33,584 nt of DNA from contig CAZDKO010000019.1 of assembly GCA_964506075.1 (NCBI GenBank), positions 1-33,584 of the forward strand, given 5' to 3'. The DNA comes from CAZDKO01 sp964506075 [NCBI: uncultured bacterium]. Lineage in GTDB: Bacteria; CAZDME01; JAYEMH01. Of this stretch, positions 1 to 7,963 are shown one piece after another. The notes beneath the pieces are model-generated. The model searched no databases and was not told where the DNA came from. It saw nothing but the letters and a program-made list of their open reading frames with translations. Position 1 is the stretch's first letter, and each line of letters opens with the position of its first letter. The translations under genes were made by a program, and so were the position numbers.

Positions 1-51
1 GCTACGGGATTACCCGGTTTATTGATTTTTAAACGTAAAGTTAATTGCTAA
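1..51 (+). CDS. C-terminal end of a PEP-CTERM surface protein (partial)
   Basis: Frame 1 is open from the first base to a TAA at 49-51 and encodes ATGLPGLLIFKRKVNC. A short hydrophobic stretch followed by a basic FKRK tail is what remains of a PEP-CTERM sorting signal; the same kind of tail closes the two genes downstream. The PEP motif itself would lie just upstream of the window, so this is inference from the tail and from position. It would make this the first of three consecutive PEP-CTERM genes, with about 39 bp before the next start. Confidence 0.6.
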   Translation, partial: ATGLPGLLIFKRKVNC

Positions 52-90
52 TTTTGCATTTTAAATTGATATGCTACCGGAGGTGAAGAA

Positions 91-1173
91 ATGTATAAAA
101 ATAGAGTGGTTGAAAGAATAATTAAATTAATGATGCTGGTTGGTTTGGTGGCAGGTTTGACCGGATTGGCTGAAGCCTCTACCGGAAGCATTATCGATAC
201 TTTTGCCGATGAGAGCCTGATTGCCTCCAGGACGCATCTTGACGTAATTTCCGGGAAAGTTTATCTTGATGCCGTTTCGACTAAATACGAAACTAATGCG
301 TCAGCAACTAATAAATATGAAGCTTTGTATTCAACTCATTGGGGAGCGCAAACTTTTACCACGACGGCCACAGACCACAAAATAAATTCAGTTAAATTGC
401 AGTTAAGAAGAGAAGGCACCTCTACGGCGTACACTTTGTACGCCTATATATACGCGACTTCAGGCGGTTCTCCTGTTGGCCCCGCGTTATCTTCCGGAAG
501 TTATCTAAGAGGTTCAATCCCGTTGTTTGTAACCTCAATAACAATTCCTATGAGCGAACTGGTAATATCCCCGGGTACAGTGTATACCATTGTGCTTAGC
601 TGTCCGTCGGCGACTTCCTTATCAAACGTACAATGGTATGGTTACGAAACCAGTTCTTATCCGGGGGGAGCCTGGTTTAGCTCTGCAAACAGCGGGGGAA
701 GTTGGACTCTAAACTCAGCCAGAGACCATACCTTTGAAGTTTGGGGAGATGCTTATTACTCTTCCGGAAATTTTGTCTCGGCGAATCTCCTTGACGACCT
801 GGACGTTTCCAGTATCGATTCGTTTGATTACAAGGTTTCTTCGCTCCCTGACGGCTCAAGCCTGCAGGTCCAGTTTTCACCGGATAACGTTAACTGGTAT
901 AATTCCTCCGGGGTATTAAACGGCTGGGAAAGTTTATCTGCCGGGGAGAATACCATTAGTTTATCTTCACTGGGATGGTCGGGAGAAATTTTTTATTACA
1001 AAACACAGTTTCTCTCCAGTTCCGCTGTAGCCACGGCGATTCTGGATGAAATCAAGTTGAATTATAGCGAGGGCGTTCCCGAACCCGCCTCACTTTTATT
1101 TTTGGGAATCGGGATAGTTGGATTGGAGGTGAAGAGACAATTAACAAGAAAAAGGAAGATAAAAACCATTTAA
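91..1173 (+). CDS. PEP-CTERM surface protein, choice-of-anchor R-like
   Basis: Exported protein of 360 residues. An N-terminal signal peptide (about residues 1-29, hydrophobic MMLVGLVAGLTGLAEA) is followed by a beta-rich domain (about 70-220) containing WGAQTFTT and SVKLQL, which resembles the choice-of-anchor R type. A second domain (about 225-325) carries FSPDNVNWY and LGWSGEIFYYK, a fold seen in surface proteins of uncultured bacteria. The C terminus is VPEPASLLFLGIGIVGLEV plus an RKRK-rich tail, a classic PEP-CTERM signal that exosortase would recognise and cleave. GGAGG at 79-83 sits at good spacing from the ATG at 91. The next gene (1190) is a paralogue. The ligand or function is unknown; the domain names come from motif resemblance only. 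Confidence 0.85.
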   Translation: MYKNRVVERIIKLMMLVGLVAGLTGLAEASTGSIIDTFADESLIASRTHLDVISGKVYLDAVSTKYETNASATNKYEALYSTHWGAQTFTTTATDHKINSVKLQLRREGTSTAYTLYAYIYATSGGSPVGPALSSGSYLRGSIPLFVTSITIPMSELVISPGTVYTIVLSCPSATSLSNVQWYGYETSSYPGGAWFSSANSGGSWTLNSARDHTFEVWGDAYYSSGNFVSANLLDDLDVSSIDSFDYKVSSLPDGSSLQVQFSPDNVNWYNSSGVLNGWESLSAGENTISLSSLGWSGEIFYYKTQFLSSSAVATAILDEIKLNYSEGVPEPASLLFLGIGIVGLEVKRQLTRKRKIKTI

Positions 1174-1189
1174 TAAGGGGGCAAGAAGA

Positions 1190-2227
1190 GTGATTAAAAA
1201 TATAGCTAAATTGATAATGTTGGTTGTTTTGGTATTAAGTTTTACCGGGTTAGCCGAGGCATCTACGGGCAGTATAATCGATACTTTTGCCGACGAAAGC
1301 CTGATTGCTTCGAAGAGTTACCTGGATATAACCGCCGGAGAAGTTTACCTTGACGCTTTTTCATCGTCATATGAGAATTATACGTCAGGAACCAATAAAT
1401 ACGAACATATGCACGCCGGTTATTGGGCGGCGCAGACTTTTACCACGACTACAACCCATAAAGTAAATTCGATTACGCTGCCGCTTAAAAGAGAAACCTC
1501 CAGTACCGGAGGGACAGTTTATTTCTATATCCAGACAACCTCAGGCGGACAGCCTTCCGGAACTATTATATCGTCCGGAAGTTATGCCAGATCCGCGATA
1601 TCACAATCTGTGAGTTTCATAACGATTCCTATGAGTGAAGTAATCTTATCTCCGGACACGGTTTATTCTATTGTCGGTAGATGTACGGAATATCATTACG
1701 GTGTAAGCTGGTATGGTTATGAAACCGGCGCTTATGTTAATGGTTCGTGGTACAGAACTATAAACAGCGGCAGCAGCTGGTCAGAAGAGTCAACCAAAGA
1801 CCATTGTTTTAGAATTTACGGGAATGCGTATTATTCCTCCGGTAATTTTGTTTCGGCTAATCTTCTTTCCGGCCTGGACGTTTCCAGTGTAGACTCGTTT
1901 GATTACAATGTTTCTTTGCTTCCTGTCGACTCAAGCGTACAGGTCCAGTTTTCACCGGATAACGTTAACTGGTATAATACCGCCGGGGTATTAAACGGCT
2001 GGGAGAGTTTATCCCAGGGTGAAAACAGCATCAGTCTTTCTTCTCTGGGGTGGTCAGGGGATAGTTTTTATTACAAAACAGAGTTTCTCTCCAGTTCGGA
2101 CGCAGCGACGGCGATTCTGGATGAGATCAGGCTTAATTATACTGAAGGAGTCATTCCCGAACCGGCCTCAATTTTATTTTTGGGGATGGGGATAATTGGA
2201 TTGGCGGTGTTTAAGTATAAAAATTAG
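1190..2227 (+). CDS. PEP-CTERM surface protein, tandem paralogue of the preceding gene
   Basis: This 345-residue exported protein has the same order as its upstream neighbour: signal peptide (about 1-25), choice-of-anchor R-like beta domain with WAAQTFTT, a second domain with FSPDNVNWY and LGWSGDSFYYK, and a PEP-CTERM tail IPEPASILFLGMGIIGLAV ending in KYKN. The start is a GTG at 1190, 16 bp after the previous stop, with a purine-rich AAGGGGG upstream; no ATG fits the signal peptide better. Nucleotide identity to the upstream gene is patchy: 865-903 and 1940-1978 are identical over 39 bases while the middle has diverged, which points to a tandem duplication. A strong terminator follows, so the array ends here. 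Function beyond surface display is unknown. Confidence 0.84.
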   Translation: MIKNIAKLIMLVVLVLSFTGLAEASTGSIIDTFADESLIASKSYLDITAGEVYLDAFSSSYENYTSGTNKYEHMHAGYWAAQTFTTTTTHKVNSITLPLKRETSSTGGTVYFYIQTTSGGQPSGTIISSGSYARSAISQSVSFITIPMSEVILSPDTVYSIVGRCTEYHYGVSWYGYETGAYVNGSWYRTINSGSSWSEESTKDHCFRIYGNAYYSSGNFVSANLLSGLDVSSVDSFDYNVSLLPVDSSVQVQFSPDNVNWYNTAGVLNGWESLSQGENSISLSSLGWSGDSFYYKTEFLSSSDAATAILDEIRLNYTEGVIPEPASILFLGMGIIGLAVFKYKN

Positions 2228-2254
2228 AATCATCCGGAGTCATTAAAACATTTT

Positions 2255-2289
2255 AAACCCTTCGGCAATAAAACCGAAGGGTTTTTTTT
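2255..2289 (+). terminator. Rho-independent terminator after the PEP-CTERM array
   Basis: A perfect 11-bp stem (AAACCCTTCGG at 2255-2265 with CCGAAGGGTTT at 2274-2284) encloses an 8-base loop and runs into a T tract. It lies 28 bp after the stop of the second PEP-CTERM gene and separates that array from the serine hydrolase unit. Confidence 0.92.
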
Positions 2290-2359
2290 ATTTTAGAGTT
2301 AAAGACCCGATTGGTTTTTTGCTCAGCCCTTACTTATATCAGCCGTGTTAAAATATTTC

Positions 2360-2388
2360 TTGATATGGACCTTTATTAAATATAAAAT
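2360..2388 (+). promoter_or_regulatory. Sigma70-type promoter for the serine hydrolase unit
   Basis: TTGATA (2360-2365), a 17-base spacer and TAAAAT (2383-2388) form a good -35/-10 pair. The predicted transcript starts near 2395, about 40 bases before the ATG at 2434. It is the only strong pair between the upstream terminator and this gene. Confidence 0.6.
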
Positions 2389-2433
2389 ATTTTAGACCGC
2401 ACCTATCAATCTCTAATTTTGAAAGGAGATGAA

Positions 2434-3993
2434 ATGAGAAAAAATAATTTCCTGACGCTAATCCTGATTTGCGTTTTAGTTTTGAGTATTGACGGTAACG
2501 TTTTAGCTGTAGATAAAATTAACCGCCCCGATAGCACCCAGCTTGAACAGATATTGAAGAATTTTGAAGAGTATGCCGGGGAAGCAATGAAAGACTGGAA
2601 CATACCCGGTATGTCTATCGCTGTTGTGCAGGGTGATAAGGTTATCTATGTTAAAGGTTTTGGCGTAAGGAAAATCGGCGGGTTTGACCCGGTAGACGAG
2701 CACACTATTTTTCAAATCGGTTCTACCAGTAAAGCTTTTACCACGGTAATGATAGCGATGCTGGTAGACGAAGGAAAATTGGACTGGAAAGATAAAATAA
2801 TTGACCACCTTGACTCTTTTCAGCTTTATGACCCCTGGGTTACCAGAGAATTTATGCTGGAAGATTTAATGGCCCAGCATAGCGGGTTAGCCCCATATTC
2901 GGGAGACCTGCAGGCTTTTATCGGCTTTGACCGGAATCACATCATTAAATCTCTGCGTTATCTGAGGCCGGTCAGCAGTTTTCGTTCTCAATTCGCCTAT
3001 CAGAATAACTTCTTTTTGGTAGCGGCGGCTTTGATTGAAAAATATACCGGGAAAAGCTGGGAAGAAAACCTCGAAAGCCGAATATTAAAACCGCTCGGTA
3101 TGACCGAAACTACAGCCACTTTAAAAGGCTTGAAAACGGCCGGAAACGTCAGCGCCCTGCACCAGAAAAAGGACGGAAAGGTTTTTGCTCTGCCGGATGA
3201 TTGGCCTTTTGCCGATTGGGTTTATACTTACGCACCGGCCGGAGGCATTAATTCCAACGCCGTTGATATGGCTAAGTGGCTTACTTTGCATATTACCGAC
3301 GGTGAATTCAAAGGTAAACGCCTGGTCAATGCTAAAAACATTAATTATACCCACACCCCTAAAACTATCGTTGAAAGTGAATTTATGGGCGACCGGGTTT
3401 ATTACGCCGAAGCCTGGATATATGATGATTATTTTCCTTACCCGATTATCTGGCATAACGGAGGAACTTCCGGGATGCACAGTATTGTGGCGATGATTCC
3501 TGACGCTGGCTTGGGCCTGGTCGTGCTGACTAACCTTCAAGAGTCAAAGGTCCCGGAAGTTTTAGTCAGATATTTTGCCGATTTATATTTTGGAAACCCT
3601 AGGCGGGATTGGAGCAAAGAAGAACTGGCTAAAAAGAGAGAAGCTGATGCCGGAAAAGAAATGCCTGAAAAAGTTAAATCTCCGCTGCCTCCTCTATCTT
3701 TTGAGAGTTATACCGGCAGTTATTACAATGATATTTATGAAACGGTAAACGTTTTTAAGGAAGGGGATGGTTTATTTATGACTCTCGGACCGAAAAAACT
3801 AAAAATGAAGCTGCAGCCCGATTATCGGGATAATTTCCTTGCCGCTGTTCCGCCGGGTCTGGATAATGAAGATTGGCTGGTTTCGTTTCAGGTTAATGCT
3901 GAGGGTAGAGTGGATACGTTAACTGTTGAGGCCTTAAACGAAGACGGTTATAGCGGTATTTTCCGGAAGGTTGAAGAAAAAACGCAAAAATAA
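2434..3993 (+). CDS. Secreted serine hydrolase, beta-lactamase/PBP4* fold
   Basis: A 519-residue exported class-C-beta-lactamase-like hydrolase. A signal peptide covers about residues 1-26. The three active-site motifs are present: SxxK as S97-T-S-K100 (nucleophile and general base), YxN as Y189-Q-N191, and H341-N-G-G in the KTG position. A C-terminal part (about 425-519, YTGSYYNDIYETV onwards) resembles the DUF3471 domain often attached to this family. Likely substrates are peptides, D-amino-acid peptides or esters in the periplasm; the exact one cannot be read from sequence. The ATG at 2434 is preferred over an in-frame TTG at 2419, because AAAGGAG at 2422-2428 is then a ribosome site and the signal peptide is regular. 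The next gene follows after 12 bp, so the two may be cotranscribed. Confidence 0.88.
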   Translation: MRKNNFLTLILICVLVLSIDGNVLAVDKINRPDSTQLEQILKNFEEYAGEAMKDWNIPGMSIAVVQGDKVIYVKGFGVRKIGGFDPVDEHTIFQIGSTSKAFTTVMIAMLVDEGKLDWKDKIIDHLDSFQLYDPWVTREFMLEDLMAQHSGLAPYSGDLQAFIGFDRNHIIKSLRYLRPVSSFRSQFAYQNNFFLVAAALIEKYTGKSWEENLESRILKPLGMTETTATLKGLKTAGNVSALHQKKDGKVFALPDDWPFADWVYTYAPAGGINSNAVDMAKWLTLHITDGEFKGKRLVNAKNINYTHTPKTIVESEFMGDRVYYAEAWIYDDYFPYPIIWHNGGTSGMHSIVAMIPDAGLGLVVLTNLQESKVPEVLVRYFADLYFGNPRRDWSKEELAKKREADAGKEMPEKVKSPLPPLSFESYTGSYYNDIYETVNVFKEGDGLFMTLGPKKLKMKLQPDYRDNFLAAVPPGLDNEDWLVSFQVNAEGRVDTLTVEALNEDGYSGIFRKVEEKTQK

Positions 3994-4005
3994 AGGATTA
4001 AGGAA

Positions 4006-5187
4006 ATGATATGTAAGCGGTGCCTTTTAAATTCAAAGTTTGTTAATGTGAAATTTAACCGGGACGGTATATGTAATTACTGCGGCACATATGATGATTT
4101 AAAGGTGAAATTAACTGATTTTAATATTAATGAAAAACTTTTGGAAACCCGCCTTAATTCTATAAGAGGAAAGTATGATTATGATTGTCTGGTGGGAATA
4201 AGCGGTGGTAAGGACAGCTCCTATGTAGCTTACCAGCTTAAAAAGAAATATGGATTAAAAGTTTTAGCGTTTACTTTTGACAATGGTTTTCTGACAGACT
4301 ATGCCAGGAAAAACGTCGAATCCATATTGAAAAAATTAAATATAGAACATATTTTTTTAAAGATGGATTCTGATGTTTTAAAAGAATATTTTCGCCAGTC
4401 AATCCTGCGTTTCGGTTGTCCCTGCGGGGCGTGTACGTCTATCGGCTTCGCCTTTATGAATAAATTGGCCTTTGAGAAAAAAATCCCTCTTTGTTTTCAC
4501 GGCTATTCCCGGGGGCAGATGTTTTCTTTCCTTTTAGAATCTTCTTCTGACCCTCTTTTGCCTTCTGTAGCGAATGGTTTGTTGAGTTTTGATAACCTGA
4601 GGAATAAAGCAATAATCGGCAGGATGTTTAATAACGTCAAATTTTCACTTGAGATATTGATAAAAGACGAAACCGCAAGAAAAAAAATTTCCGAAATTTT
4701 ATTTCCTGATATGGGAAAATTTAAACAATCGGATTTTATTCCGGAATTTTTAGGTTATTTTCTGTACGAGAAATACGATTTAAATCATATTTTGGAAACA
4801 ATCAAGAAAGAACTGGGCTGGTTGGCTTCGGAGAATCAAACTAAATTTGACCATTTTGATTGTTCCATTCATGAAGCCGTATCTTATTTACACTATCAGA
4901 TATACGGGTATCCTCTTTCAATTTCACAATTAAGCGTTATGGTACGTGAAGGCTGTATTACCAGGGGAGAGGCTCTCCAAGAGTTGCAAAGGGGAAATTT
5001 TATCAATCGAATTCCTGAAAAGTCTCTGGATATTTTATGCCGGCCGTATAATTTGAAACGGAGTGAAATTGATAATATTATTGCCAGACGCAGGTTGAAG
5101 CTTAAATTATCAAAGCTGGCAAGGAGATTAAGGAATTATTTCCCGAATAAAAAAAAGATAGAAACAAAATACGGTTTGTTTACTTAA
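4006..5187 (+). CDS. PP-loop ATPase, N-acetyl sugar amidotransferase-like
   Basis: Cytoplasmic protein of 393 residues. The N terminus has two CxxC pairs (C3/C6 and C23/C26) forming a zinc-knuckle-like head. A PP-loop SGGKDSS at 66-72 follows and would bind ATP and adenylate a substrate. Three close cysteines (C138, C140, C143 in CPCGAC) could bind metal or an Fe-S cluster. The family (WbpG/PseA-like N-acetyl sugar amidotransferases) converts an acetamido sugar to an acetamidino sugar for surface polysaccharides, using ammonia from a HisH-like partner. No HisH/HisF homologue or other sugar gene is in the window, so the substrate is uncertain and a thiolation-type role is an alternative. AAGGA just before the ATG serves as ribosome site. 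Confidence 0.75.
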   Translation: MICKRCLLNSKFVNVKFNRDGICNYCGTYDDLKVKLTDFNINEKLLETRLNSIRGKYDYDCLVGISGGKDSSYVAYQLKKKYGLKVLAFTFDNGFLTDYARKNVESILKKLNIEHIFLKMDSDVLKEYFRQSILRFGCPCGACTSIGFAFMNKLAFEKKIPLCFHGYSRGQMFSFLLESSSDPLLPSVANGLLSFDNLRNKAIIGRMFNNVKFSLEILIKDETARKKISEILFPDMGKFKQSDFIPEFLGYFLYEKYDLNHILETIKKELGWLASENQTKFDHFDCSIHEAVSYLHYQIYGYPLSISQLSVMVREGCITRGEALQELQRGNFINRIPEKSLDILCRPYNLKRSEIDNIIARRRLKLKLSKLARRLRNYFPNKKKIETKYGLFT

Positions 5188-5284
5188 ACAGGTTTCAATT
5201 TTTAAGATGAGAATATCTGTTTTATGACTGATGAAATGCAATAAAGATAAATACTGTTAATATCAGGGAAAATGGAGGTAACGG

Positions 5285-5839
5285 ATGGTGATGACAATAA
5301 TAATTATCGTCGTTCCTGTAGCTATAATCGCCGTGATTATATTTAACCGGTTAATCCGTTTAAGAAACCTGATGCAAGAAGCCTGGAGCGGGATTGATGT
5401 TCAGCTTAAGAGACGCTATAATCTTATCCCCAACATTGTGGAAACAGTTAAAGGCTATATGCAGCACGAACGGAAGGTTCTGGAGGAAGTGACCAGCCTT
5501 CGGTCTAAAATCACGGATACCTCCGGAATTAAAGAGTCAGGGGAGGGAGAAAATCGGCTTTCAAAAGCTTTAAAAAGTATTTTTGCTCTGGCAGAGGCTT
5601 ATCCGGACCTTAAAGCTAATCAGGGTTTTATTAATTTACATAAGAACCTAGCCGAAATAGAAGACCAGATTCAATTAGCCAGAAGGTATTATAACGGCAC
5701 GGTCCGTAATTACAATATCTCGGTAGAATCTTTTCCCGGTAATCTGGTGGCGCAGTTATTTAATTTTAAAAAAGCCGATTTTTTTGAAATAGAATACGCT
5801 ACCGAAAGAGAGGTTCCTGACGTTAAGTTCGGTAGTTAA
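5285..5839 (+). CDS. lemA: LemA family membrane protein (copy 1)
   Basis: A 184-residue LemA protein. One N-terminal membrane helix (about residues 2-20) is followed by the signature AWSGIDVQLKRRYNLIPNIV and VKGYMQHE, then a helical bundle containing QLARRYYNGTVRNYN and FPGNLVA, all typical of the family at its usual length. The bulk of the protein is predicted to lie outside the cytoplasm. GGAGG at 5274-5278 sits six bases before the ATG. It pairs with the downstream DUF2207 gene (21 bp gap), a common genomic association. A second LemA at 30448 is paired with an M48 protease. The molecular role of LemA is not firmly established; a scaffold or adaptor role in envelope processes is inference. 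Confidence 0.93.
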   Translation: MVMTIIIIVVPVAIIAVIIFNRLIRLRNLMQEAWSGIDVQLKRRYNLIPNIVETVKGYMQHERKVLEEVTSLRSKITDTSGIKESGEGENRLSKALKSIFALAEAYPDLKANQGFINLHKNLAEIEDQIQLARRYYNGTVRNYNISVESFPGNLVAQLFNFKKADFFEIEYATEREVPDVKFGS

Positions 5840-5860
5840 CGAGGACCTTTAGAGAAAAAG

Positions 5861-7810
5861 ATGATGAGAAAAAAACTTCTTTTTATTTTAATCCTGAGCG
5901 GTCTCTGGATTTTTCCTTTATTTGTGCCGTCTTTATCGGCTCAGGATTTTGGCCCGGAAAAAATACTCAGTTTTCATAGTAAAATAATCGTTCATCCTGA
6001 TGCTTCTATGACGGTAACCGAGACCATTATGGTTAATAGTACCGGCAGAGAGATTAAACGCGGGATATACCGCGATTTTCCCACCAGATACCGGGATAGA
6101 ATGGGTAATAAATATGTGGTTGATTTTAACGTCGTAGAAGTCTTGAAAGACGGTCAACCGGAAAATTATCGTTTAAAACATCTGTCTAACGGAGAGCGCG
6201 TTTATATCGGTAAGGAGGACGTTTACCTTAATCCCGGGGAATACACCTACACTATCACCTATAAAACTAACCGGCAGATTGGGTTCTTTGAGGATTTTGA
6301 TGAGCTCTACTGGAATGTAACCGGTAACGGTTGGTCCTTCCTTATTGAAGAGGCTTCGGCCGTGGTTAGATTACCGGCCGGTGTTTTAACCAGCGTCATA
6401 ACCCTGGATGGTTATACGGGACGGTTTGGTTCAAAAGAAAAAAATTTCACCGCTTCAGCCGACATTTCCGGGAAAATCAGCTTTACCACGACCAGGCCTC
6501 TGGCTCCTGAAGAAGGGCTGACCATTGTTATTTCTTGGCCGAAGGGATACGTTGAAGAACCCACCCGCCGGATGAAGTTTCTATATTTTATCCGTGATAA
6601 TAAAGACGCCATCAGCGGCGTAATAGGTATCCTGGCTGTTTTTATTTACTATATGATGGTCTGGGCCCGTTTTGGTAAAGACCCGGCCAGGGGAACAATT
6701 ATTCCCCTTTATAATCCGCCGGAAGAATTTTCTCCGGCGGTCGTCCGTTACCTGATGAAGATGGGTTTTGACAATAAAGCTTTTACGGCGGCCATTATTA
6801 ATATGGCGGTAAAAGGATTCCTGAAAATTAAGGAGGAAAGCGGGGTTTATACTTTGACTAAAACCGGGAAGGAAGAGGCAGTTTTAACTAAAGAGGAACT
6901 GGCGGCGGCCCACCGGTTATTCGGGTCCACAAACGAAGTGAAGCTCAAGAATGAAAACCACAGTAAAATAAGCGGGGCGTTGACAAAATTAGAAACATCG
7001 CTTAGAAATAATTTTGAAAAAATATATTTTCTAACCAACAAGAAGTATTTTATTTCCGGATTAGTTATTTCGGCAATTTTTATGATTATCTGTATTCTTT
7101 TAGCTTCCGGAGAAAAATTGCCGATGGCCGTTTTTATATGTATATGGCTCACCGGCTGGACTTTTGGAGTTGTTTTTTTAGTTAAACAGGTCGGTTTTCT
7201 CTGGAAGGGGGTTTTTAGCCACGGGTCCGGTAAGCCGGCTCTACTCGGTGGAGCCATATCTATGAGTTTATTTGCTTTGCCTTTTATTATCGGAGAACTG
7301 GTGGGTTTCGGAATGTTTATTTTTGCCGCCTCTCTATCAGCGGCGCTTATTTTAGCCGCGGTTCTTTTTATAAACGTGGTGTTTTACCATCTTCTTAAAG
7401 CGCCGACTATCAAAGGAAGAAAAATTATGGATAAGATAGAGGGCTTTAAGATGTATCTTTCCGTAGCCGAGAAAGAACGCCTGAACCTCTTAAATCCTCC
7501 GGAAGAAACACCGGAACTTTTTGAAAAATATTTGCCGTATGCTTTTGCCCTTGACGTTGAACAGGCTTGGGCGGAAAAATTCGCCGGCGTTTTTAAGAAA
7601 ATAACGGAATCAGGGGGAGAATATAGTCCGGACTGGTACTCCGGCCGGGCCTGGAATATTTTCGCCGCAGGTAGTTTTAGTTCCGCCCTGGGCAATTCTT
7701 TATCCGGAGCGATTTCTTCTTCTTCCGTTGCTCCCGGTTCAAGTTCCGGCGGCGGGGGAGGCGGTTCTTCCGGTGGCGGCGGCGGCGGTGGCGGCGGCGG
7801 TGGCTGGTAA
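5861..7810 (+). CDS. DUF2207 family membrane protein with polyglycine tail
   Basis: A 649-residue exported membrane protein. A signal peptide (about 1-27, ending near LSA) leads to an extracytoplasmic beta-rich DUF2207 domain (about 30-235, with IKRGIYRDFPTRY and YWNVTGNGW). A first membrane helix lies near 250-270 (GVIGILAVFIYYMMVWA), followed by a soluble winged-helix-like stretch (about 285-385) and several more helices between about 395 and 515. A domain with DKIEGFKMYLSVAEKERLN comes next, and the last 25 or so residues are almost pure glycine and serine ending in W. The Gly-rich tail is usual for this family. It follows lemA by 21 bp and very likely forms one unit with it. Function is unknown; the LemA pairing suggests a shared envelope complex. 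Confidence 0.87.
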   Translation: MMRKKLLFILILSGLWIFPLFVPSLSAQDFGPEKILSFHSKIIVHPDASMTVTETIMVNSTGREIKRGIYRDFPTRYRDRMGNKYVVDFNVVEVLKDGQPENYRLKHLSNGERVYIGKEDVYLNPGEYTYTITYKTNRQIGFFEDFDELYWNVTGNGWSFLIEEASAVVRLPAGVLTSVITLDGYTGRFGSKEKNFTASADISGKISFTTTRPLAPEEGLTIVISWPKGYVEEPTRRMKFLYFIRDNKDAISGVIGILAVFIYYMMVWARFGKDPARGTIIPLYNPPEEFSPAVVRYLMKMGFDNKAFTAAIINMAVKGFLKIKEESGVYTLTKTGKEEAVLTKEELAAAHRLFGSTNEVKLKNENHSKISGALTKLETSLRNNFEKIYFLTNKKYFISGLVISAIFMIICILLASGEKLPMAVFICIWLTGWTFGVVFLVKQVGFLWKGVFSHGSGKPALLGGAISMSLFALPFIIGELVGFGMFIFAASLSAALILAAVLFINVVFYHLLKAPTIKGRKIMDKIEGFKMYLSVAEKERLNLLNPPEETPELFEKYLPYAFALDVEQAWAEKFAGVFKKITESGGEYSPDWYSGRAWNIFAAGSFSSALGNSLSGAISSSSVAPGSSSGGGGGGSSGGGGGGGGGGGW

Positions 7811-7891
7811 AGATTAAGTCGGCGGCGGAAATTTTGACCTCAATATAAAAAGGCCAACCTTAAAGCTCTTTAAAATGATATTTTAAAAAAT

Positions 7892-7921
7892 TTGCTTTCC
7901 TCTGAGTTTACGTGGTATAAT
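7892..7921 (+). promoter_or_regulatory. Promoter of the toroid-like PEP-CTERM gene
   Basis: TTGCTT (7892-7897), an 18-base spacer and a perfect TATAAT (7916-7921) precede the gene start by about 43 bases. The flanks AAAAAATTTGCT and GTGGTATAATT are repeated, with the same spacing, upstream of the other monocistronic PEP-CTERM gene at 29088. Confidence 0.75.
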
Positions 7922-7963
7922 TACACCGCTGTTTTTATACATTAAAGAAAGGAACAAAAACTA

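Noticed and set aside
2419-2433. TTG at 2419 as start of the serine hydrolase
   Set aside because: It would bury the ribosome site AAAGGAG in coding sequence and add five charged residues before a normal signal peptide.
3121-3540. Minus-strand frame inside the serine hydrolase gene
   Set aside because: The + strand frame contains all active-site motifs; the reverse frame has no recognisable domain and no promoter or ribosome site.
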